Assembly: GCF_003054705.1 (NCBI RefSeq)
Contig: NZ_QAYX01000011.1
Span: 1 to 64,000, forward strand
Length of the DNA stretch: 64,000 nt
DNA from: Opitutus sp. ER46
GTDB lineage: Bacteria; Verrucomicrobiota; Verrucomicrobiia; Opitutales; Opitutaceae
Direction: 5' to 3'
The position numbers and the translations under genes were made by a program. A model generated the notes under the pieces. That model made no database searches, was not told where the DNA came from, and saw only the letters and a program-made list of their open reading frames with translations. This document shows positions 41,901 through 49,379 of the stretch, piece after piece. How positions within the stretch are numbered: position 1 is the first letter of the stretch; every line of letters begins with the position of its first letter.

Positions 41901-44807
41901 ACCACCGTCGGCGAAATCACCCGCCGGTACGTCGCCCGCCTCGACCCGACCACGGGCGCCCCCGACAGCTTCGATCCGAGCCCTGACGCCTCCGTCAACG
42001 CGGTCATCATCCAAAACGACGGCGCCGTCGTCCTCGGCGGCTCATTCACCTCGCTGACGCCGAACAGCGCCACCGATGCCACCACCCGCGCGTACATCGC
42101 GCGCGTCTCCTCTTCCGGCACCGTGCAGGACTACAACCCGACGCTCAACGGCGCGGTCAACTCCCTGGCGCTCCAGACCGACGGCAAGATCATCGCCGGC
42201 GGCAGCTTCACCACTGCGCAGCCGAACTCGGCCAGCAGCACCACCGAGCGCAACTACATCGCTCGCTTCAATACCGACGGCACCCTCGATTCGAACTTCG
42301 ATCCGAGTCCGGATGGCGTCGTCAACGCCATCGTCGTCCAACCGTGGGACCAGTTCATCCTCATCGGCGGCGCGTTCAGCAAAGTGAGCAGCCAGGAGCA
42401 CCTCGGCCTCGCTCGTCTGGGCAGCGACGGCACCGCGCTCTCCAGCTTTGTCCCCGCCACCAACGGCACCGTCGCCGCGATCGGCCTCCAATCCGACCGG
42501 TCGATCCTGATCGCCGGCTACTTCACCACCGTCACGGAGAACGGCAGCGAAACCGAGATCGCCCGCAACCACCTGGCGCGCTTCTCGGAGACCGGCGCGC
42601 TCGATTCGACGTACAATCCCGACATCGCCGGCAATGTCCTGAACGTCTTCGTGCGCAGCGACAATTCCGCCTTCATCGGCGGTCCGTTCGACAACCTCCA
42701 CCCGAAGGGCGTCGTCCTGGTTGGCGGCAGCTTCACCACCATCGGCGGTCTGCCGACGGCAAACCTCGCCCAGCTCAACGGCGACGGCTCGGTCAACTCC
42801 ACCTTCCAGCCCGCCCCCGACGGCGCCGTCCAGGCCTTGGTCACGCGGCCGGACGGCAGCTTCCTCGTGGGCGGCACGTTCACCCGCATCGCCGGCGCCG
42901 CCCGCAACGGCCTCGCCCGCTTCAATGATGCGAGCGAACTGGATACCGCCTTCAATCCCAGCCTCACCAACGGCGTCGTTTCGCTCGCGGTGCAGGCCGA
43001 CAACAAGATCCTCGTCGGCACCGGCGGTCTCACCGGGCTCATCCGGCTTAACGCCGATGGCTCCCGCGACGCCGGGTTCAGCGCCCCGGCCTTCGTTCCC
43101 GCGATGGCAATTGCCGTCCAACCCGACGGCAAGATCGTCGTCGCCGGCGCGGGCAGCGGCATCCCCGCCCGAGTCGTCCGGCTCAACGCCGACGGCTCGC
43201 TCGACGCCACGTTCACCGCGGCCAATGTCACCGGCTCGGTGCGGACGCTCGCACTCCAGACCGACGGCAAGATCGTCGTCGCCGGCGATTTCACCGCCAT
43301 TGGCGGCCAGGCCTACGCGAATCTCGCCCGGCTCCAGGCCAATGGCAGCGTCGACGCGACCTTCAACCCGGGCGTGAACGGCGCCGTCACCGCCCTGGCG
43401 CTCCAGAGCGACGGCCGCCTGATGCTCGGCGGCAAGTTCACCGCCATCGGCACGATGCAGCGGTATGCGCTCGCTCGAATCGGCAACACCGAGGCCGCCC
43501 GCCAGACGCTCGGCGTGCTGAGCGATCGCACCACGGTTTCGTGGCAGCGCGCCGGCACCTCCGGCCAGCTCACCGGCGTCACCTTCGAGCTCTCGAGCGA
43601 CAACGAGACCTGGTCCATCCTCGGCGCCGGCACGCGCGTCGCCGGGACGAACACCTGGCAGCTCACAAATGCCAGCCTGCCCGCGTCCACGACCTTCTAC
43701 CTGCGGGCCCGCGGCATTGCGCCGACCTCCAGCGGCACCTCGGCCGGCGTGTACGAGAGCGCGCGCGTCCTGAACTTCGCCAGCCCCGTTGCCGGCATCT
43801 CCCTGCCGATCGATCCCGTCGTCTCGACGTCGACGTGGGACGAAACCCACTTGGTCTGGTCGTTTGACCCGGTCACGGGCCTCCTCCAGGTCGTCGACAG
43901 CTACACCGGCGCGGTCGTCGATTCGAGCCGCACCGGCGTGCTCGGTCGCGCGAGCTCCTTCCCGACCACGGGCACCCGCGGCCAGCTCGCCAACCTCTCG
44001 ACCCGCGGCTTTGTCACCCCCGCCAACCCGGTCATCGGCGGCCTCACGATCAGCGGCTCGGCTCCCCGCACCGTCCTGATCCGCGCCGCCGGCCCGACGC
44101 TGACGGTCTTCGGCATCACGAAGTACCTCAAGCAGCCGCACCTGCTCCTCTACAAGGGCAGCACCGTGATCGCGGAGAACAGCGGCTGGGCTCCCGAGCT
44201 CAGCGAGGTCTTCACCCGCACCGGCGCGTTTGGCTTCCTGCCGGGTAGCACCGACTCGGCCTTCGTCACCACCCTCGAGCCCGGCAGCTATACCTACATG
44301 GTGGTCGACGGTGAAGCGGGTGGTACCGGCGGCGAGACGCTCATCGAGGTCTACGACGTCAACGAGCTCAGCGACACGAGCGCCCGCCTCACCAATCTCT
44401 CCAGCCGGGGCATGATCTCCTCGGGCTCCTATCTCATCGGCGGCATGTACGTGGCCGGCAGCACCTCCCGCACTGTCCTGATCCGCGGCGTCGGCCCCGG
44501 TCTCAAGAAGTTCGGCCTCACGGACATCATCGAGAATCCGGTCATCACCGTGTACGACGCGGCCGGTAACGTCGTCGTCACCAATGACGACTGGCAGGTC
44601 AGCCAGCAGCCCACCATTCCCGAGCTCGACTACGGCGCCGCCATCCGCGCCGCGGGCGACAGCGTCAGTGCCTTCGCCTTCGACGCTGGCAGCAAGGACG
44701 CCGGACTCGTGGTCACGCTGCCCGCCGGTGGCTACACGGTCATCCTGAAGGCCGCTGACGGCACCGACACCGGTGAGGCGATGATCGAGCTCTACGAGCT
44801 GCCCTGA
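38949..44807 (+). CDS. Giant delta-60 repeat surface protein
   Basis: 1952 residues. Signal peptide LACLALTVATAAAFGQ, then about 29 delta-60 repeats of roughly 50-60 residues with the pattern DGKIIVGGSFT...R..IARLN.DGSLD..FNP...G.V...A.Q, predicted to form large beta-propellers. From about residue 1490 an FN3-like segment follows (TVSWQRAGTSGQLTGVTFEL). Two copies of a verrucomicrobial C-terminal module end the protein (LANLSTRGFVTPANPVIGGL ... PRTVLIRAAGPTLTVFG, and LTNLSSRGMISSGSYLIGGM ... SRTVLIRGVGPGLKKFG). It is likely secreted or displayed on the surface. Near residue 1256 two repeats are fused (AFIGGPFDNLHPKGVVLVGG), suggesting an internal deletion between repeats. Function is unknown; adhesion or polymer binding is a guess. 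Confidence 0.85.
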   Translation: MLLAPSPRGLLRHLHLACLALTVATAAAFGQTYTPTAADGFDPNVDGNVYALARQGDGKIIVAGQFANFTPNGGVTWPRHNLARLNTDGTLDANFNPDVNGAVRAVAIESDGQIVIVGDFTTVGGESHKRVARINANGTVDSSFKAGIGESLTDTIKPTPQAFALALQATDGAIVVGGSFGSAQGADGVWVARKNIVRFTAAGAVDATYNPGINGIVLALALHVDNKIIVGGNFTQISAPEATTRLRVARLNPNGTVDSEFDPKANDGVTTIAIQRDGKILLGGYFTTLQPITDTSAMTRNRIGRLNADGSLDSEFHPTIGGQVTTIAVTPDGSILVGGRFSQVIGASDTVSTTPFAAKLSDAGVVDESFYPGLNSEVSAFAVQDDGKIIIGGYFTRAQPTGLTVPLTRNHLARVLPNGALDTAFQLDEGGRVLASIVQEDGKIVIGGSFTSVGGVPRAYIARLNTDGSLDTTYNPELNGRVYTMAYQNGSKENKVIIGGSFTTVGDDDRMNLARLNANGTVDSEFNVKVDGSVAAITVQSDGKILIGGAFAKIDVFGTDSEDPVARANIARLTNDGKLDTTFNPTTNSTVTGIALQTNQQIIIVGGFTQLQPGATGTVYTRSRIARLNADGTLDTAYNPNASSDIFAVVLQSDGKAIVGGRFQAFLPNSETEITYRNYLARLNTDGSVDSTYDPNPNGMVFALALQPDGKLLMGGAFTTLEPKKPTAATDWTLRKYFARLNADGTIDTTLNLDLTEQLGGRVETITALQGNSFVLGGTFVDLKPTGSTARVLRHHFAKITSTGTLDPFNPGAGGSVSGTINSIVVQTDGKIMVGGQFSDLGGATSTNIARFNPEGSADSTFNTALSTNTAGTVNALAVRANGLISPTQLGGFAWLESSGNLRTSFNPDPAVVKLEGRINAVIETGGKIIVAGTFTDLRNNAPDNIARFNLDGSLDTTFKPAVDGGIYDLALQSDGKIIIAGAFTTVGEITRRYVARLDPTTGAPDSFDPSPDASVNAVIIQNDGAVVLGGSFTSLTPNSATDATTRAYIARVSSSGTVQDYNPTLNGAVNSLALQTDGKIIAGGSFTTAQPNSASSTTERNYIARFNTDGTLDSNFDPSPDGVVNAIVVQPWDQFILIGGAFSKVSSQEHLGLARLGSDGTALSSFVPATNGTVAAIGLQSDRSILIAGYFTTVTENGSETEIARNHLARFSETGALDSTYNPDIAGNVLNVFVRSDNSAFIGGPFDNLHPKGVVLVGGSFTTIGGLPTANLAQLNGDGSVNSTFQPAPDGAVQALVTRPDGSFLVGGTFTRIAGAARNGLARFNDASELDTAFNPSLTNGVVSLAVQADNKILVGTGGLTGLIRLNADGSRDAGFSAPAFVPAMAIAVQPDGKIVVAGAGSGIPARVVRLNADGSLDATFTAANVTGSVRTLALQTDGKIVVAGDFTAIGGQAYANLARLQANGSVDATFNPGVNGAVTALALQSDGRLMLGGKFTAIGTMQRYALARIGNTEAARQTLGVLSDRTTVSWQRAGTSGQLTGVTFELSSDNETWSILGAGTRVAGTNTWQLTNASLPASTTFYLRARGIAPTSSGTSAGVYESARVLNFASPVAGISLPIDPVVSTSTWDETHLVWSFDPVTGLLQVVDSYTGAVVDSSRTGVLGRASSFPTTGTRGQLANLSTRGFVTPANPVIGGLTISGSAPRTVLIRAAGPTLTVFGITKYLKQPHLLLYKGSTVIAENSGWAPELSEVFTRTGAFGFLPGSTDSAFVTTLEPGSYTYMVVDGEAGGTGGETLIEVYDVNELSDTSARLTNLSSRGMISSGSYLIGGMYVAGSTSRTVLIRGVGPGLKKFGLTDIIENPVITVYDAAGNVVVTNDDWQVSQQPTIPELDYGAAIRAAGDSVSAFAFDAGSKDAGLVVTLPAGGYTVILKAADGTDTGEAMIELYELP

Positions 44808-44830
44808 TCCGGCGTCGCGCTTCTCTCTTG

Positions 44831-44859
44831 GCGGGGTCCTGCGGGACCCCGCTTTTTTT
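44831..44859 (+). terminator. Rho-independent terminator of the delta-60 gene
   Basis: GCGGGGTCC (44831-44839) pairs with GGACCCCGC (44844-44852), followed by seven Ts, 24 bp after the stop codon. A textbook terminator. Confidence 0.94.
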
Positions 44860-45016
44860 GCCCGCAATCGGCGCGGCCGATCAAACGGCCGGTCGCCCGC
44901 GGACCACCTGCCTTGAGCTAGGCTCATTGGCCGCGCCACGACGGCGCCGAAGAAATCATCCGACCTGGCGGCGGTGCAGGATCGTCGCCCACGCCCCGGA
45001 ATTTCCAAACGTGCCG

Positions 45017-46123
45017 CTATGGCTGACGGCTGGCCGGCGCGCAGGCATCCAGCTCGATCTCGAAGAGCAGGTCGTCGCGGCAGATGTCGCAGTGCACGTA
45101 CACCGCCGGCAGCGCGAGATCATGACGTTCCTGCCACTTCTCCAGCGCCGCAGCATCGAGCGGGTACTTGAAGTATGCTGTCGCCCGCGTCACGTCCGCC
45201 CACTGCATCCGGCGACTCGTCAGGATCGCCTTCACCACTTCCATCGTGGTGTCGACCTGCCGCTCGATATCACCCAACCACAGCGAGTGGCCCTCCGGGG
45301 CGATGCTCGCGGTGCCGGAAACCAGCAACCGGCGCACGCCGCCAGAGGCGATCTCCATCGCGCGGCTGAACGAGCTGCCGTACTGCAGCGCCGTGCATTG
45401 CAGCGGCGACGCCACGTCCGTCACGCGCGCCTTGCCATCGAGGGGCTGGACCGCCCAGGCCGCGAGCGCCAGGGCCGCGCCCATCGGATTGCGCGCCTCC
45501 ACGCCCGTGCTCGCCGGCACGGCGCCACTGCGGAACGGCCGCTCCGAATAGTACGCCGTGCGCACCCGGTTGAAGGTGTCGTACCAGTCCAGCAACTTCT
45601 CGTTGTAGAACCAGGTGCGCGCGATGTCCGCGAACTCGAAGTCACAATGCTCGAAGGCCTCGCGCAGGTTCTCGAAGGTTTGCTGCGCCTGGAGATCACG
45701 GCCCGCCGCCGCATCATCCGGCCCGAGCCCCGCCATGAGGCAGTGCCGGCAGTCGCGATCGGCGTACATGGTCCCGACCACCCGCCCCTTGACCAGCACG
45801 CGCTCGACCTCGGTGTCGTGCACCGCGAACGCCTGCACGCCGGCGAGCAACGCGCCGTTGCAGCTCCGGCCCTCCACCCAGAGCACCGGCCAGTCGATCG
45901 AGCCCAGGTACCGGCGCATGATGCGCGTGGTCTGCTCGCGCGCCGCGACATCGCCATAGATGAACAGCGCGACGATGGTGCCGTCCCGCTGCATCAACTG
46001 CGTCGCCAACTGGCTGAATACGGAGTCGACCGAGGCCCGCGGTCCGGCCGGCACGGTGACGACAAAGAGGGGATCCGCGGTGAGGGACGCGGGGTTGGTC
46101 ACGGGAGAAAGCACGTTAGGCAT
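45017..46123 (-). CDS. RidA/chorismatase-like YjgF-fold protein
   Basis: 368 residues, cytoplasmic. The C-terminal half carries NRVRTAYYSERPFRSGAVPA followed by STGVEARNP, then RRLLVSGTASIAPEGHSLWL and GDIERQVDTTMEVVKAILTS, the block order of chorismatases of the FkbO/Hyg5/XanB2 type (F.R.R..Y......PASTGI; LFVSGTASI.G..S...GD...Q...). The N-terminal half is a second, more diverged YjgF-like module (GDVAAREQTTRIMRRYLGSI). Chorismatases cleave pyruvate from chorismate; many homologues are simply annotated RidA-like. Whether this one keeps the chorismate-binding residues cannot be judged by eye. It is a single gene, separated from the hexuronate cluster by a terminator. Confidence 0.6.
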   Translation of the reverse strand: MPNVLSPVTNPASLTADPLFVVTVPAGPRASVDSVFSQLATQLMQRDGTIVALFIYGDVAAREQTTRIMRRYLGSIDWPVLWVEGRSCNGALLAGVQAFAVHDTEVERVLVKGRVVGTMYADRDCRHCLMAGLGPDDAAAGRDLQAQQTFENLREAFEHCDFEFADIARTWFYNEKLLDWYDTFNRVRTAYYSERPFRSGAVPASTGVEARNPMGAALALAAWAVQPLDGKARVTDVASPLQCTALQYGSSFSRAMEIASGGVRRLLVSGTASIAPEGHSLWLGDIERQVDTTMEVVKAILTSRRMQWADVTRATAYFKYPLDAAALEKWQERHDLALPAVYVHCDICRDDLLFEIELDACAPASRQP

Positions 46124-46269
46124 AACCCGAGTGACGCCCGCCGCGCCGCCTGATTACCGCGCAAGGCATGCGGAGTTTCCCCTATCAGTCGCGGCGATCG
46201 ACCGCATCAGCGCGCCCCGCCCGAGCGCGCCCCCCTTGGCCGCGGGCGATTGAGGAGCGGTGACAGGGC

Positions 46270-46303
46270 AAAAAAGCGCCCGGTGGCGGTTGCCACCGGG
46301 CGC
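46270..46303 (-). terminator. Rho-independent terminator of the hexuronate cluster
   Basis: GCGCCCGGTGGC (46276-46287) and GCCACCGGGCGC (46292-46303) form a perfect 12-bp stem with a GGTT loop. On the minus strand the stem is followed by six Ts. It lies about 30 bp after the stop of the MFS gene. Confidence 0.94.
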
Positions 46304-46334
46304 GAAAGGACGACCGCGCTCGCGGTACCCTGGC

Positions 46335-47786
46335 TTACAGGCCCTCGATCTTCCGGAACTTCGGCACCAGGAGGTGCATGAGGATCCAGGCGGTGATGTA
46401 GGCCGAGCCGCACACGATGAAGAGGATGCCGTAGCCGACCTCGACCTTGCCGAGCTGGGTGAAGTGTTTCAGCAGCAGACCCGCGGCCTGGGCGATGAGG
46501 ATGCCGCCCGCGGCACCCGCCATGCCGCCGATGCCTGTGACGGAAGCCACGGCCTTCTTCGGGAACATGTCGGACACGGTCGTGAAGATGTTCGCCGACC
46601 ACGCCTGGTGCGCGGAGCACGCGATGGCGATCGTCGCGACGGCATACCACGTATTGATCTGGCCGAGACGCGAGGCCGCGAGCACGGTCAGCGGCAGGAG
46701 GGCATAGAGGAACATCGCGAGCTTGCGCGCCTTGTTGGCATCCATGCCGTGGTTGATGAAATACTTCGGCAGCCAGCCGCCGAGGATCGAGCCGAAGGTC
46801 GATACGGTGTACACCACGGCGACCGCCAGCGGCCAGCTGATGATGCCGGGGATGTCGGTCGATGCGCCGGTGTAATCCGGATGCGCGGCCATGTACTCCT
46901 TGACCTTGCGGGCATTCTCGCCGCCGAGGAAGGCCGGCAGCCAGAAGAGGTAGAACCACCAGACCGGATCGGTCAGGAACTTGCCGAAGAAGAACGCCCA
47001 GGTCTGGCGGAAGGTGAGCAGCTTGAACCAGGAGATCTTGGCCTGCGCGCCCGGCGCCGCCTCCACCTTCTGTTCATCGGCATCGCTGTGAATGTAGTCG
47101 TACTCCGCCTGCTTGAGGTGGCCGGTCTTCAGCTTGTCCGCCGGGGATGCGTACATCGTGTACCAGAAAGCCAGCCAGAGCAGGCCCACCGCACCGGTCA
47201 GAATGAACGCCCACTCCCAGCCCCAGTGAGAGGCAATCCACGGCACGCACAGCGGCGCCACGATCGCGCCCACGTTCGCACCCGAGTTGTACAGACCCGT
47301 GGCATAGGCGCGTTCCTTCTTCGGGAACCATTCGGCCATCGTCTTGTTCGCCGCCGGGAAATTGCCCGACTCGGTGATGCCGAGCATCGCGCGCCAGAAG
47401 CCGAAGCTCCAGGTGTGGTGGCCGAACGCATGGCCGATCGCCGCGAGGCTCCAGCCGATCAGCGAGGCCGCGTAGCCCTGCTTCGTCCCGACCTTGTCGA
47501 TGAACCGGCCCGCCGCGAGCATGCCGAGCGCGTACGCGACCTGAAAGCTGGTCACGACATTGGCGTACATCACCTCCTGGTTGGCCTTGTCCTCGCCGAA
47601 CACGCCGCTGTCGGACAGCGTCTGCTTCAGCAACCCGAGCACATTGCGATCGAGGTAGTTGATGGTGGTCGCAAAGAACACCAGCGCGCAGATCGTCCAC
47701 CGGTAGTGGCCGATCTTTTCATTGATCTGGTTGAACCGGCTCGCGGCGCCGGTGCCGGGGGAATTCGTACTCGGGTCAGGACTCAT
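46335..47786 (-). CDS. MFS hexuronate transporter (ExuT-like, ACS family)
   Basis: 483 residues, 12 TM helices of the anion:cation symporter family. Visible blocks: YRWTICALVFFATTINYLDR in TM1, GRFIDKVGTKQGY after TM2, RAMLGITESGNFPAANKTMA followed by EWFPKKERA, and GLYNSGANVGAIVAP, all typical of ExuT-type hexuronate symporters. It imports galacturonate and/or glucuronate with H+. The gene follows uxaC after 24 bp on the same strand and ends before a strong terminator, so it is the last gene of the hexuronate cluster. Compared with the family, the central loop and the TM7-8 region (NARKVKEYMAAHPDYTGAST) are extended. Confidence 0.88.
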   Translation of the reverse strand: MSPDPSTNSPGTGAASRFNQINEKIGHYRWTICALVFFATTINYLDRNVLGLLKQTLSDSGVFGEDKANQEVMYANVVTSFQVAYALGMLAAGRFIDKVGTKQGYAASLIGWSLAAIGHAFGHHTWSFGFWRAMLGITESGNFPAANKTMAEWFPKKERAYATGLYNSGANVGAIVAPLCVPWIASHWGWEWAFILTGAVGLLWLAFWYTMYASPADKLKTGHLKQAEYDYIHSDADEQKVEAAPGAQAKISWFKLLTFRQTWAFFFGKFLTDPVWWFYLFWLPAFLGGENARKVKEYMAAHPDYTGASTDIPGIISWPLAVAVVYTVSTFGSILGGWLPKYFINHGMDANKARKLAMFLYALLPLTVLAASRLGQINTWYAVATIAIACSAHQAWSANIFTTVSDMFPKKAVASVTGIGGMAGAAGGILIAQAAGLLLKHFTQLGKVEVGYGILFIVCGSAYITAWILMHLLVPKFRKIEGL

Positions 47787-47810
47787 GGAGTGGTTTTTTG
47801 GAGGGGTGAA

Positions 47811-49241
47811 TCAGGCCGAGTACTTCGCGTCGAGTTCGAGGCGGAAGTACTCGCGGGCATTCGCAAAGCAGATGTTCTTCACCATCCCGCCAACCAGCTT
47901 CAGGTCGTTCGGGATCTCACCCCGCGCCATGTCGGCGCCGAGCAGGTTGCAGAGCACCCGGCGGAAATACTCGTGGCGCGGATAGCTCACGAAGCTGCGC
48001 GAATCCGTCAGCATGCCGACGAAACGCGAGAGCAGGCCGAGGTTGGAGAGCGTGTTGATTTGCCACTCCATCGCCTCCTTCTGGTCGAGGAACCACCAGC
48101 CGCTGCCGTACTGCAGCTTGCCGGGCACCGTGCCGTCCTGAAAGTTGCCGATCATCGTGCCGAACATGTAATTGTCGGCCGGATTCAGGTTGTAGATGAT
48201 CGTGCGCGGCAGCTCGTTCGTGGAATCGAGCGTATTGAGGTAGCGCGAGAGCGCGACCGCCTGCGGGAAGTCGCCGATCGAGTCGAAGCCGGTGTCGGGC
48301 CCGAGCTTGCCCAGCAGCCGGGCGTTGTTGTTGCGCAGCGCGCCGAGGTGCAGCTGCTTCGTCCAGCCCCGCGCCGCATCCCAGCGGCCGAACTCGAACA
48401 TCAGGAACGAGCCGTAGCGCGCGGCCTCGTCCGGCGCGGCCGCCTTGCCCGCGCGCGCCGCGTCGAACACCGCCCGTGCCTGCGCCAGCGTGCAGGGCTC
48501 GGACAACGCGTTCTCCAACCCGTGATCCGAGAGCCGGCAGCCCGCCGCGTGAAAATCGTCGTGCCGTTTCTTGAGCGCGGTCACCAAGTCGTCGAAGGAC
48601 TTGATCGTCGTGTTCGCGGCGGCGGCGAGCTTCTCCACCCAGGGGTTAAACACCGCGGGATTGCCCACCATCAGCGCCTTGTCCGGGCGATACGCCGGAT
48701 AAACGCGCGTCTTCATCTTGCCCGGGTTCTTTCGGATCTGCGCGTGCGTCTCGAGCGAGTCCGCCGGGTCGTCCGTCGTGCAGACAACGGCGACGTTGGA
48801 CTTCGTGAGGAGGTCCTGCGTGCGCAGCTTCGGCAGCTTGGCGTTGGCCTTCTTCCAGATGCGCTCGGCTGACTTGCCGTCGAGGAGCTCGTCGATCCCG
48901 AAGTACCGCTTCAGCTCGAGATGCGTCCAGTGGTACAGCGGGTTGCGCAGCGTGTGCGGGACGGTTTCGGCCCAGGCCTGGAACTTCTCGCGCGGCGAGG
49001 CGTTGCCCGTGGCGTAGCGCTCATCGACGCCGTTGGTGCGCATCGCCCGCCACTTGTAGTGGTCGCCGCCCAGCCAGAGCTCGGCGAGGTCCGCGAACTC
49101 ATGGTTCTCGGCGATCAGGTGCTGCGAGAGATGGCAGTGATAGTCGAAGATCGGCTCGTTCTCGGCGTACCGGTGGTACAGCTCACGCGCCTGCTTCGTG
49201 CTCAGGAGGAAATCGTCGTGGATGAAGGAGGTCTTGGCCAT
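47811..49241 (-). CDS. uxaC: Glucuronate isomerase (uronate isomerase)
   Basis: 476 residues from ATG 49241; upstream codons in the same frame are not protein-like. UxaC is an amidohydrolase-superfamily enzyme that converts D-glucuronate to D-fructuronate and D-galacturonate to D-tagaturonate. Seen here: the metal-site start PIFDYHCHLSQHLIAE, WRAMRTNGVDERYATGNASP, WTHLELKRYFGIDELL, TTDDPADSLETHAQI, YRPDKALM, and LGALRNNNARLLGKLGPDTG before the C-terminal GMLTDSRSFVSYPRHEYFRR. Length matches the family. It lies between the UxaE-like gene and the transporter, forming a uronate catabolic unit. Confidence 0.95.
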   Translation of the reverse strand: MAKTSFIHDDFLLSTKQARELYHRYAENEPIFDYHCHLSQHLIAENHEFADLAELWLGGDHYKWRAMRTNGVDERYATGNASPREKFQAWAETVPHTLRNPLYHWTHLELKRYFGIDELLDGKSAERIWKKANAKLPKLRTQDLLTKSNVAVVCTTDDPADSLETHAQIRKNPGKMKTRVYPAYRPDKALMVGNPAVFNPWVEKLAAAANTTIKSFDDLVTALKKRHDDFHAAGCRLSDHGLENALSEPCTLAQARAVFDAARAGKAAAPDEAARYGSFLMFEFGRWDAARGWTKQLHLGALRNNNARLLGKLGPDTGFDSIGDFPQAVALSRYLNTLDSTNELPRTIIYNLNPADNYMFGTMIGNFQDGTVPGKLQYGSGWWFLDQKEAMEWQINTLSNLGLLSRFVGMLTDSRSFVSYPRHEYFRRVLCNLLGADMARGEIPNDLKLVGGMVKNICFANAREYFRLELDAKYSA

Positions 49242-49348
49242 GGTCGGAAGAGGTTCAGGGTCGGCTCGCGCCCGTCGGGGCCGGGACCGCGAGACCCGGC
49301 CAGACGAGCAAAGCACCTTCGGCGTTGCTCGCGCCGCTTAAAACCGTG

Positions 49349-49373
49349 CCGCGCCTGGAGGTATTAGGCGCGG
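49349..49373 (-). terminator. Hairpin between the UxaE-like gene and uxaC
   Basis: CCGCGCCT (49349-49356) pairs with AGGCGCGG (49366-49373) around a 9-nt loop. On the minus strand it follows the UxaE-like stop closely and a short TTTT appears five bases after the stem. It may be a weak or partial terminator that lowers uxaC read-through, or an mRNA-processing site. Confidence 0.4.
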
Positions 49374-49379
49374 CGGGGA

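Noticed and set aside
38784-45008. Two very long antisense frames (about 1076 and 988 codons) opposite the delta-60 gene
   Set aside because: They translate to Gly/Ala/Asp/Arg/Val-rich repetitive sequence that mirrors the repeat pattern of the sense gene; high third-position GC in the sense frame removes stops from the opposite strand. The sense protein has a signal peptide and recognised repeats.
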